A DNA stretch of 64,000 bases from positions 156,924 through 220,923 of the forward strand of contig CH002684.1 in NCBI GenBank assembly GCA_000149265.1. Direction: 5' to 3'. A program made the position numbers and the translations under genes. Position 1 is the first letter of the stretch; each line of letters starts with the position of its first letter. The stretch comes from Ciona savignyi (taxonomy: Eukaryota > Chordata > Ascidiacea > Phlebobranchia > Cionidae). The notes below the pieces were generated by a model. It ran no database searches. It saw only the letters and a program-made list of their open reading frames with translations, and was not told the DNA's origin. Of this stretch, positions 54,096 through 64,000 are shown in pieces.

Positions 54096-54279
54096 TATCT
54101 CAATCATAATTATCGTTGAATTTAAACCGCAGAAACCTTTAAACTATATAAACAGTACACGCGTCCGTCCCATTTGGGTACAATTAAATATCCAATTCTA
54201 CCGTGGGTTGAAACATAGTTTGAATGCAGATGACAGGCGGTGCATTGTGTAATTTCTTTCCAACAGAACTATCGTTATT

Positions 54280-54638
54280 ATGAGGAAACTGGGTATAATT
54301 GTAGTTGTATCGGTTTCTCTGATGTTTGTGACGCAAGTCAACGGCACTACTGGAGTCTTGGACCCGAACTTTGATTCAGGTAGTTAAGGACATGTTGGCT
54401 CCCGCTTTAATGAACAAATAGTTGCTAGTTTCTATTCTGTCACCATTCGTTCGCCCGTCTGGGGCACTACCTAAAAAACCTACTAGAGTTGTGTTCGAAT
54501 CTTCATTGAACCTATAATTGACTTGTTTTCGGTTTAATTACAGAACTTCCCATGAAATCGAGTAAACACAATCTTCTGAATGGCAAACAGAGTCCAACAA
54601 GTTTGGGAAACAACGCAGAAAAAGCTTCGGGTGCATAA
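54280..54638 (+). CDS. Putative short secreted peptide (2 exons, 64 aa)
   Basis: Exon 1 54280-54379 (donor cag|gtagtt, phase 1) and exon 2 54544-54638 (acceptor ttaattacag). Residues 1-22 (MRKLGIIVVVSVSLMF then VTQVNG) form a convincing signal peptide. The mature part is TTGVLDPNFDSELPMKSSK then a Ser/Asn/Lys-rich tail ending EKASGA. No cysteines. It shares with the Tyr-rich peptides the short signal-peptide-plus-linker exon plan and a PMK motif at an exon 2 start, but no clear homology. Family not recognised. The weak donor and small size keep confidence moderate. Confidence 0.5.
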
Positions 54639-54699
54639 ATTAAAGTTTATTATTATCTTGATATTTTTAACCGTTAATTTAAAAACGCTAGGGCATTAT

Positions 54700-54830
54700 C
54701 AGACGGGCAATCGCCGGATCACCTCGCGCTCACCAACAAATTACTGGAGCTATTGTAGTGGGTTGTATATGATCAAGAGTTTCACTGTAACACCTTAAAT
54801 CATTGGTTTAAGGTATGTCCGATTGCGAAC
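54700..54830 (-). mobile_element. SINE-1 fragment
   Basis: It has acgggcaatcgccggatcac, ctggagctattgtagtgggt and a degraded remainder. Confidence 0.6.
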
Positions 54831-54984
54831 CTCAACCAAAGATACATCAGACTAACTAAGTGGTTGGTATCAGCTCAAAAAACGTCAACAAACGATTAGT
54901 AAGCCGTTGTTAATTATAGAAGTCTTGATAAAACGATCGTTATTTTATTATTTTTTAAAGGGCTAAGTTTCGATTTTATTAAGA

Positions 54985-55062
54985 GTTGGTCACTAAGACC
55001 GTTTTTCTATATAATGAAGCGGTTTATAAATCGGTCGCGTTTACCATTAGGCCACAAGACCT
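54985..55062 (-). mobile_element. SINE-2 head fragment
   Basis: On the minus strand gtggcctaatggtaaacgcg then accgatttataaaccgcttc, matching the complete SINE-2 at 21422. Confidence 0.55.
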
Positions 55063-56314
55063 TTTAATTATTATATCAAAGATAATTTGTACTTATCACT
55101 CAGAAACGACAATTGTAATCCAAGCGATAAACAACAAAAGGGGGGTTTCGAAAAGACGAAAGCGTTCTTCACATAGGCTGGTGTCGTTAAAGGTAACATT
55201 TCCACGTTGTAGCTCGCCTGGAAACTGCTTTGATACAAAACAGTCTTGATTTCAACGCAAATAATGTACAACTTGTTGCTAAACACAAACATAAGCCCAT
55301 GATGTTCCGACTTACGAGATTCTGACTTCCCCAGGCGTTCAAGAGATATCGCAAGTGGCTTATATCAAGATGCCACAAACGGTTTTGCTTAGCTTACACC
55401 TGCCGGTCTTTCAGTCGTAAACTAGGTAAAACAGCCACTAACTAGTGTGTAACTAAAATTTGCGTCACAATATCCATTGTTCGTTTGTTACAAGACAATT
55501 TATGTTTTTTACTGATAAGGATACACTAAACCACTAAAACCTTGTGTATATACCTAACATTGACAGGGGTGGTTCAAAATTGTTCTAGCCCAAACCCAAT
55601 ATTAGATTCTTTCCAATTAGTCTTTGGGCAAGTGCTACTGTAAGGCTGTCATAAACCCTGTTTAAGTTCATCATATTAAACCACTGAGTTCCGTTTTGAT
55701 CAACACACTCATCCACTAAGCTGAATTAATGCTCCCGGTACTTTCTTATTCGTGTGGCGTGATGACAAAAATTGGAAGCCATTAAAAGTTAAAACTATCT
55801 TTCACAGCAAGAAAGAGATGTATATTCTGCCACTGGAGCATCTGTCCAACGCGCCGAACACTTCCATGATCTTCAGCATCAACAAATCTCCGTCTCACTT
55901 AAATACAAAAACCACCCAACTTTAACATTAATTTAACAAACGGAATCAAGGATTATATATTGCACTAGATTGTTTTCATATTTCACCTTTTGTAAATTTA
56001 TACAGTATTTTCGGTTATTGCAAGTACATTGTGATCTCACGGTGCTATTATTGTGCTATAATGTTTGCTGCCAGTGTATTGTGACCGCATGGTTAGTGCT
56101 ACCATTGTATTGAATAAAGTCAATAATGAGTCTGAATCTTTACCGGTTAAATATAAAACATTGCTATTGTGCGATGTTTAAACAGCTCCCCGAGAAATCA
56201 GACATTACAAAACCCAAGTGATTGAACCTAGCTTACTTATATCCTAGTTCCCGGTCATGTTTTGCTGAGTGATTTTTACCCTATTTTACCGTACATATAT
56301 GTACATTATACCAT
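55063..56314. other. Stretch without a supported gene
   Basis: Some open frames on both strands (for example 55187-55378 minus, and about 55726-55921 plus with no start codon) read like protein, but neither strand gives a consistent exon chain or a family match. Confidence 0.35.
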
Positions 56315-56455
56315 CGAATTTTCGGTTTTAAAACTATTTATCCAATCATCTTTTAAATATAAGTAACCAATCATCGAATTTTCGGTTTTAAATTATGTAC
56401 CCATTCATCTTTTAAATTAAATACCCAATTATCGAATTTTCAGTTTTAAAATTAA
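56315..56455. repeat. ~60-bp tandem repeat
   Basis: Three units share accaatcatcgaattttcgg and ttttaaa. The flanking sequence resembles 51775-51890. Confidence 0.75.
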
Positions 56456-56925
56456 CCGATGTGCTTTAATGAGTGTTGTGTTCTGTCCTGATTTGAGGCG
56501 TCAATTTGCAATCTACCTTTGCTAAAGGTCAAGTGGGCTCAACACATTTTGCACATTTTAAAAGTAAGAACGATAAAGTCATTTTATTTAACATTTTAAT
56601 TAAACAGCAATTATAGAGTCTTTCTTTCCAACTGTTAACTTATTATTTACAAAAACATTTTTACCAAATAGAATTCATTTTTAATTTTATAAGTTACTGC
56701 GCAGAATACATCGAGGACTAATGCACTGGAATGTTAAAAGTTGTTCAAATTAAAATGTACAATTTGATCGTAAATAAGTGCAATGATTGTGCTCGAATTG
56801 TGGAATATCCAACAACTTTTCTTGACGATGACGTGCATATAGGAAAAGGAATTGAAAAACAAAGTTTCTGGATACGACAAATCAAAATGTACAATAATCT
56901 GTAGAACACGCCCCATCGTGTTTAA

Positions 56926-57068
56926 AAGTCTTACCACGTGGTTTCCTTGGCACTTCAATACCACGTATGCCCATCAAGTACGCCTCTAACGGATATACGA
57001 ACACCACAATAAGCTTTATGTACAAAGTTGTGTTTACAGTGACTTTAGATTGTATAGGACAGAGCATC
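56926..57068 (-). other. Possible isolated coding exon (low confidence)
   Basis: Minus-strand ATG near 57068 opens MLCPIQSKVTV, then a hydrophobic stretch (LYIKLIVVFVYPLEAYL) and MGIRGIEVPRKPR, meeting a good donor (cacgtg|gtaagac) at 56926. It could be a first exon with a signal anchor. I could not find the next exon or a family, and chance is possible. Confidence 0.2.
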
Positions 57069-57458
57069 GACTAAGTAACATATGTACAGAGCTGTATGGA
57101 CGCTTTAAAAAACTCCAGTAAATAATAAACACGGCCTCGAGACTACTTCAAAACCGAAAATTACAATATCAAATATTTTCGCTTAAAAAGACACCTACTG
57201 GATTCTAAGAAATATTATACACGGTATCAAATATTTTGCCTTGGTGGCAAACTCTAGATACTGAGAAAGATTATGCACGATATATTTTAGGAAAGATTAT
57301 ACAAGGAAAATAAGGCAAAAATAACAAAAAGTTCATAAAATGCTGATTGGCTGATATGAGGTCATTTGAAAGACCGCATTTTGAAAGAATTTAAAGCTCG
57401 GTTACGAAGTTGTATTTTTACATTCAAAACCAGCCAAGATGCTTACAACTAACCGGTT

Positions 57459-60400
57459 TTACTCTTCTATAATTTCATCGTCACTTCCTGGCTCGTAATC
57501 CACGGGGTTCCCTTCCGCGTCGACGTAGTTGCCGTCTTCGTCCATATAGATGACCTCATCATCAGAGCCAATCTCGTCATCATCAGTGACGTATTCAACG
57601 CCTTCTTCTTCTGAGTCTGTGACGTAAACGATTTGATTTCCATCCTCGTCGTATTCGATCTCAGCGTCGTTGGGATCAATTGAAATCTCGTTTCCATCTT
57701 CGTCAACGTAAACATATTCGACCTCTTCGTCCCCCTCTTCCCCTTCCTCTCCTCCTTCCTCCTCCTCTTCGCTTTCCTCGTATTCAAGCTCATTCTCGTC
57801 GTCTTCCAGTTCTTCACTAGACATAAGCTCTTCGTACACCACAACCTCATCACCGGAGTACTCCGCATCGGAATACTCCTCTTCTATATACTCCACCTCC
57901 TCGTATTCACTCGCGTCATCTTCGGCATTTTCCCCACCGAATTCTTCTTCTTCTTTGCTGGGATTCCCTTTACGTTCCTCTTTCGCTGGCTTTATTTTAT
58001 CTCCATCGCTTTCTTCTTTTTCCTTACAAATTTGCTCTTCAGATGTCACTTGGACGATTATTTCTTGTTTCTTTCTTCGCGCTGGTTTCTCAGGCTTTTC
58101 CTTATTAGATTGAAGCTCCTTATTAGATTGAGAATCTGGTTCGGATTCTTTGAGGAAATCTGGTTTGGTTTCTTTGAGAGAATCTGGTTCAGATTCTTTG
58201 AGAGAATCTGGTTCGGGTTGTTTGAGAGAATCTGGTTCGGCTTGTTTGAAAGAATCTGGTTCGGCTTGTTTAAAAGAATCTGGGTTAGATTCTTTAAGAT
58301 AATCTGGTTCGGCTTGTTTGAGAGAATCTGGTTCGGCTTGTTTGAGAGAATTTGGTTCGGCTTGTTTGGAATAATATGTTTTAGTCTCAGGTGATTCTTT
58401 TTTAGCTTTTTCCAGTTTAAGAGCCGCGATTAAACTCTTTGTTTTTTCAATTTCAGCAATAATTTCTTCATTACTTTTTCCAACAAACGCCTCCTCTTCT
58501 TCAGTATTATCTTCTAGGTCAGAATTCAGCAACGCTCTGTACTGGTCAATGTATTTTTTTCGTTTCCTGATCCTCCACTTTTCATTGATGACTCCGTTGT
58601 CAGAGCTGTCAGAATCACTGTCGTCTGATACATCACCTGTACCTCCACCTTTCATGACGAATGTTCCCGCAAAACATTCCTCTTTTGGATTCGAAAGTGT
58701 CTCCATCTTTTCAAAAATGGGCTTTGACTCTTCCGGTAGGGTTTTATTGGCTTCCTGGGAAATTGCTTCGACTTCACTGGAAATTTCAGCTTCTTCCTGC
58801 AGGTGCAGAAGGGCAGTTTGGTTTATTGTATCGTCCATTTGTATTTTCGTATTCACAGAGTCGTTCTCCTCAGGCTTTCCTGTCGCTACATCTGTGGTTT
58901 CGTCCTCCCCGTCAAAGTCTAAGATGTCGCTCTTAGAATACGCTCGTGTCAGGGAGTCTTGCTTTTCAAGCCCAAATTCTTCTTTTCCAATTATCTGTTT
59001 CTCAAAATTTTCCTCACCCTCTTCTGATGCAGTTTCCCGGACATATTGTGCCTCCGCTTCCTTCAAATTGTACACAACTTGTGCCGCATCGCTTTCGTTT
59101 TCTCTTTGTTTTATGTCCGGGGGTTCAGGCGAATCTACAGTTTCTTCCGTGTCAGTCAGCTTAGACTTATCCACACTTTCTTCCGTAGCAATTAGTTTAG
59201 ACGTATCAACAGATTCTTTCGTATCAATCAGTTTAGGCGAATCTACAGTTTCTTCCGTAGTAATCAGTTTAGACGTATCCACAGTTTCTTCCGTAGCAAT
59301 CAGTTTAGACGTATTCACAGTTTCTTCCGTATCAATCAGTTTAGACGTATCCACAGTTTCTTCCGTAGCAATCAGTTCAGGCGAAACTACAGTTTCTTTC
59401 ATAGCAATCAGTTTAGGCAAATCCACAGTTTCTATCGAAGAAGTTACCTTAGGCGAATCTATCATTTCTTCCGTAACAGGGCAGTCAGGGCTGCCGGATA
59501 TCTCCTGCGAATCCTTCTTTGGGACAACTTTTGGTACAGATGTTAAGTCCTTAGCAACTTTACTTGATTCTTCTACATTCTCATCTGAACTAAGAACCGG
59601 ACTATCTGTTTCCGGGTCGCTAAACTCTCTCTGCGGAAGTTTTTTTGGTACTTTAGTGATCGCTTTGACCGCCTCCTCGATTCGCTTCCGCTTTGCTTCC
59701 TCTGTTTCCGGTTTCACTTTGCTCTGTGCCTCCTTCAGCTGTCCAGACCTGGCCGCGACAGACGGAGCGTTCCTCATAGATTTTCGTATCACGATTCTCC
59801 GACTTGCTTTCCTGGGGGGCTTCGGTAGCTCGGTCGTCGCTTCATCGCCGTCTTTGGCCATACTCCGGAACTTATCAAGATATTTGTCTCTGTAGTTCGG
59901 CGTCAGCAGTTCGTTCTCTTTTGCCTCGGTTTTGAACGCTTCAATTCTGGAGCCGATGCTTACGTCATGTCTGGTTGACGGTCGGATGACGCGTCGAACA
60001 GAACGCACTTTCTTACCTTCAAACTTCACCATTTTAGACATTCGCAACTTGCCAGGCCGCCCTGCTGATTTTAACGTTGACTCGCCGCCAGCTTCAGAAC
60101 CAGGGGGGTTAAGACTATTTTGACTTAAGGTTGAGGTTGGCATTACATTCTCCCCCCGTTTCCTGGTTCCAGGTCCCGTGTCGAACTTGGCAAATCTCGA
60201 CATTCGGATTTTCTTAGGTCGATCTGCATAAGGTGATGCGGCGGCCAAATGGATTCTTTCTTCCGCCACCGGTTTTTCTGTTGTTTCATCTAAATTTAAT
60301 AGAAACTGGTTAGATGGTGAAAACAACATTAAAAAAATCAAACAGAAAAATTAAATATTTCTTTGCCAATTAAAATTCATTGGATGGTGGAAGGCAGTGG

Positions 60401-63400
60401 AAGCCCATGGACATTCGTCAGAAAAGTACTTATAGCTTAGTAACGCGACGATAGTAACGGAATAATCAAAGCCTTAACCATGTGTTAACGCCCCTTGTGT
60501 TAGCCTATCCCATTTAAGAAACTTGTGTCATCCCAGATAGAAACGAGTATATCCTATCCTAATACAAAAGAATACTTAAGGGGTCACCCCAGGCGTACCT
60601 GGCACCTCATGTACAACTAGCAAAACAGGGGACGCTGGGTTATTGTAATGGAAGCGATCGAGAGAGTTATTAGCTTATTTTAGTGTTTCTTTTCCTGCCA
60701 AATTGGATTGGATCTGACAGTTTGATGGGAGTAGCTAGTTCGGTCATTTTTTCTCGTTAGAATATCAGCAATAACTTTTTAACTTATTTTTACTTAAAGT
60801 GGCTTTTTCAGTCATGTACACAACGATTGTCCGGGTGATAACGCCAATGCGTTTTCTATTTATGGGGATAAAACATGAATTGTATATTCCAGCCGTATAC
60901 TCATCACACGTTCTTGGTGGTATATCGTATATCATTCCATTCATCGTTATATCGCCATTCTTAATCTATCACATATATGTATCGTGCTATATTGATTCTC
61001 ATCTTATTTATTGTTCTACCGTCATTCATCAATTATATCACTACATAAGCCCATGGTGCTATACAGAGTCCCATTTCATTCATTGTTACATAGATATTAG
61101 TCATCCCATCATACGTCCATAAAGCATTATTTCATTTTCATAAATAACTCCGTGTTCTAGCATCGTGCTCGCAACCTTTTTTCAGTCGAAGTACATTTCG
61201 AAACTTACTAAATTTGTGAAAAACTTAAAGGATAAAAAGCGGGAAGAAGAAAAACTGCACACTAAAATAAAAATTATGACATTAGAGTTAGTTTTTAAAA
61301 TGGGGTTGGAGGTATGGTAAGTTCTAGAGTTGAGATTATTGTTTAGGGCACGGTTTTAAATTAGTTTCCGTTATTTTAGTAAGCAGTTTCCCTCCTTCCC
61401 TCCTTCCTTCGTTCCCTCCTTTTAGTGTTGCCCCTAAATTTGACGGCACTTTGTAGTCAAAAACGTTAAAAAAAGTAATATGCCGTATAATTTATTAAAA
61501 TCACATTTTGCGCTTATTTTAAAGAGTACAATCGCTGATTGTTCTGCTTAATCTACGACAACTTTATATTAGTCAAGTACTCTGATAGCCGTAATATTCA
61601 AATTTGCAAAAACTGAAACCATTTTTTGGTTAAAACTGTGTTTAAAAACTATTGTTGTTTTCCCGCGGTACACCTAGCATTGTGTTGCGGCACATTAGCA
61701 CACTGGTTTCGGAGCACTGTTCTTTTTCAGGGTACAAATAGCTTGTAGAGTTGCCACATGCTTTAACAGTTAATGACTTCCGACCTTTTGTATACACTGG
61801 AGACATCTCATTTCACCGACTGATGACATTACCTGGATAAGAGCTGTTTTCGATGTAGTTTCAATAGCAGTATTCGAAAATAGCTTTTATCCATGAAATT
61901 CGGCGTAGTCATTGCGTAAGTATGTGTCACATAACTCGGCTATGGTGTATAACATTCGTATTAATAAAATAATGTAGTATGATTATTAGTCTTAGTCTTT
62001 GTTATAATATTAACTTGTGATCCCATCTCTATTTAGATAAGAAACATTAATACATATGAGTTCAATTGTTCTTAGTGTGGAATTAGCAAGACTCTGACAG
62101 AAAAACGAACTTTACCTAAATCAGGGTTGATGTACGACTAAAACGCTGCTTGAGTTGCTACTTCTCATGTCATGCAATGTTATCGTAAATTTTAACAAAA
62201 CTCCGTGATTTTGTATCTTTTATTATTGCTCACATTTAGTCATCACATTTCTGCTTATGACCAAAAAAACAGTGTTGTTTATATGGAGACCCGATTACCA
62301 AAATTTCATTTAACACTTTACACGAGTAGCAATCTACCTTAATGTTTTCTATGGCTTTGTAACGGATCCCTATGATGAAATACTGATCGCGTAGTGGTTA
62401 TGTGGTCTGTGCAATTTTTCATATTTCCGCTCATAATAGTTAACCATTTGGACATAATAGTAAACATTTGGACTGAAGCTACCGGATTAGGGCAATGTAT
62501 ATTAGCCGATTTTCCAAACACATGAGTGCTTTACCCAAACACACAAGTGCTTTACCAATGTACACAAGTGCTTTACCCAAACACAGAAGTACTTTACCCC
62601 AGGCACGTGCGGAGCTCAATAGAGAATTAATCCATTACGTAATCTAACAAGACATATCTAGCCATGAAAATTATACGATTGAGGACTCACTTTCTTTTTC
62701 TTTGCTTGGTGGTGGGACGCGAATTGATCTTCGGACTACACGAATTGACTTTTGTTTCACAAACTTCGTCTCCTCTTCTTTCGAACCCGCCGTTTGTTCA
62801 TTCGTTGCTTTCAAAATGCGCGATCTTCTAGTTTTGCGTTGAGCGTATGGCGACGTCAGTTCCGTTGAGGCTGGAGTGTCTTTGACAATGTCATCGGTTT
62901 TCGTGACTGTGTCTTGTGTTGCATCGTTGGTCGGCGTTGATCGTTTTATACTCTTGACCCTAATACGACGTGATGATAGCTTTCTAGGGTGTGGTACAGG
63001 TGAGGTTTCATCGGGTGCATCGTCGGCACTGCCCCCGGCTTTCGGCGCGGATAAGTAAGCTCGTCTTCTCGTCGAGATGCTCGTTTTTATCATTCGTACC
63101 GACGGTCTTGCGGCCGTCCGGGAGCTGTCACCGGATATTTGGAGACGATTGGAACTTCCATCTGAGACGTAAAAAATGATTTTTTATTCTGTTTTGTAAT
63201 GTGCAGTAAAGTGTGATACAATTGGAACCGAAACTAGTAGTTGTGCAGGAAGTCTTGCCATGATTTATTTCGGTGAGAGCATTTTTACTTATTTTCACAC
63301 AAGTTTTGTTGTACTACTTCGCATATTAAAGATACCAATTGTAGTAGAATATGTCATAAAACTTACAAATTTAACAGTTTCTATCAATCTTTTGAGGTGT

Positions 63401-64000
63401 TACAACAAGAAGACATGACCATCCACTTAATCAAATAGCATGGAATAATTATGTTTGCTCCCATGAATGGAAAAACTAAGGGGGGTTAACACACGGGCAA
63501 TCGTCAGATTACCCCGTACGTGCCCTACGTCGGGTTAACAGAGCTATTGTAATGTGTTTTTGTGTGGTTTACACGTTTCTTTAGTTAAATAGAACCAATT
63601 AATCCGCTGGGTTTAGGAAATGTCGGTTAAGTGCCTTGCCTAATGACACAACCGATCAGCTAGCCGCCAATTGTGTATCTCCCCAACTGCGGATAAAAGA
63701 GGCGACGATCTAAACCACCAAACTAATCGGTCGAATGAAATACGCGATAAGAAATGGTAAACGGATCATGTGAAAATTTAATGCCACGTATTCTGTCTAT
63801 AGATCCTAAGCTTAGATCCTCCCCCTACAAACATCTTTAAAATTATAAAAGTTTACCAGCTTCGCCGTCGAATTCTTGGGGTTTATTCTGCAGAGCGGAT
63901 TCAGGTGTGCGTTTAACTTCCCGCCGTACCGATTTTCGGATCCTGATGGTGCGTTTTGCGCCTGGCGGTCCGCTAGGCGTTGATTGAGTGGCACCCGATT
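57459..64000 (-). CDS. Long acidic repeat-rich protein, C-terminal three exons (5' end beyond right edge)
   Basis: Exons 63857-64000 (continues outside), 62691-63161 and 57459-60289 with stop at 57459-57461. All visible junctions are phase 1 (donors gtaaac and gtgagt, acceptors ctcag and tttag) and the joined frame is open for about 1,147 codons. Basic motifs recur near the start of each exon: RTIRIRKSVRR, RRIRVKSIKRS, SIRVVRRSIRVPP, KIRMSRFAKF, KLRMSKMVKF, RIVIRKSMR. The last exon holds ~12-residue repeats (TVDTSKLIATEE), ~10-residue repeats (EPDSLKQA) and a strongly acidic C-terminus with three DEDGN motifs. Probably a disordered scaffold-like or nuclear/cytoskeletal protein; I do not recognise the family. 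A 448-codon plus-strand ORF at 58549-59895 is only its shadow. Confidence 0.88.
57465..57935 (-). repeat. Acidic C-terminal tract of the repeat-rich protein
   Basis: Glu/Asp with Tyr and Val, including EEVEYIEEEYSDAEYSGDE and three DEDGN motifs, ending SDDEIIEE. Likely an unstructured acidic tail. Confidence 0.85.
58130..58370 (-). repeat. 30-bp/10-residue coding repeat
   Basis: About 8-9 units of the EPDSLKQA type, with variants ESEPDSLKE and NPDSFKQ. The 30-bp unit keeps the frame, so copy number can change without breaking the protein. Confidence 0.9.
59110..59470 (-). repeat. 36-bp/12-residue coding repeat
   Basis: About 9 units of the TVDTSKLIATEE type. The first units are more diverged (SPKVTSSIE, LPKLIAMKE). 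Confidence 0.9.
60478..60560 (+). mobile_element. SINE-1 3' fragment
   Basis: It has gttaacgccccttgtgttag and a tail tatcctatcctaat; the body is degraded. It lies in the intron between the last two exons of the acidic protein gene. Confidence 0.5.
60561..61223. other. Intron sequence of the acidic protein gene
   Basis: A plus-strand 107-codon frame (60799-61122) is rich in Tyr/His/Ile from short reiterated catt/atcg-type sequence and shows no family signal; not called as a gene. Confidence 0.4.
61224..61426. mobile_element. Copy of the ~210-bp MITE family
   Basis: The left end is degraded (cttaaaggataaaaagcggg), the body ttagagttag...gttgagattattgttt is family-like, and the right end is cttcgttccctccttttagt. 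Confidence 0.7.
61427..62690. other. Rest of the intron of the acidic protein gene
   Basis: AT-rich, no coding exon. A short tandem (acacaagtgctttacc, about four units) lies near 62520-62600. Confidence 0.5.
63441..63736 (-). mobile_element. SINE-1 copy in the intron between the first two visible exons of the acidic protein gene
   Basis: Reverse-complement body from ttatgtttgctcccatgaat through gggcaatcgtcagattaccc, ccgctgggtttaggaaatgt and ccttgcctaatgacacaacc, to head ccaccaaactaatcggtcga. Confidence 0.85.

Noticed and set aside
55726-55921. Start-less plus-strand frame of about 65 codons reading like protein (WRDDKNWKPLKVK)
   Set aside because: The opposite strand is also open over much of it, no clear splice borders or family match; chance is likely in a window this size.
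58549-59895. 448-residue plus-strand ORF rich in Ser/Val
   Set aside because: Exact antisense shadow of the acidic protein's last exon; it reflects biased codons on the other strand.
60799-61122. 107-residue plus-strand ORF
   Set aside because: Low-complexity reading of reiterated AT-rich intron sequence, no family resemblance.

Overview
The window is eukaryotic, AT-rich, intron-rich DNA that looks like an ascidian tunicate (Ciona-like). I infer this from a chordate-type ABCC4 gene with many short exons and small introns, secreted lectin genes, and many copies of two tRNA-derived SINE families. The species cannot be fixed from sequence alone. Nearly all genes are split, so the calls below were assembled by matching reading phase across GT/AG splice sites.

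Layout. (1) 273-19,026, minus strand: 19 exons of an ABC transporter close to ABCC4/MRP4, from the start codon through TMD1 and NBD1 into TMD2; the rest lies beyond the left edge. Its introns hold tandem repeats, SINEs and two hAT-type MITEs. Several tandem repeats span splice acceptors. (2) 19,027-23,672: gene-free, with both SINE families. (3) 23,673-25,583, plus strand: a four-exon secreted lectin (H-type-lectin-like domain plus C-type lectin domain), with one reading-frame disagreement. (4) 26,998-34,533: a large imperfect palindrome. Each arm carries a three-exon gene for a 69-residue secreted Tyr-rich peptide and two copies of a 48-50-residue mini-ORF. The four mini-ORF copies differ almost only at third codon positions. 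The outer ends of the arms lie in a decayed BEL/Pao-type LTR element. (5) 33,855-39,960: two opposed fragments of BEL/Pao-like elements, clearly fossil. (6) 40,800-45,840: an inverted-repeat family with a ~340-bp tandem unit, and at 42,265-43,886 a decayed lipoxygenase gene. (7) 45,984-47,095, minus strand: a second intact-looking four-exon lectin paralogous to the one at 24 kb, flanked by ~225-bp direct repeats. (8) 47,096-57,458: SINEs, a pogo-like MITE, a ~210-bp MITE family, and a short two-exon secreted-peptide gene at 54,280-54,638. (9) 57,459-64,000, minus strand: the last three visible exons of a gene for a long acidic, repeat-rich protein that starts beyond the right edge.

The most unusual region is the palindrome: two head-to-head, almost identical peptide genes, with a second small coding unit in four copies between and upstream of them. 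The secreted lectins and small secreted peptides would suit an extracellular defence or surface role, but that is inference from architecture only.
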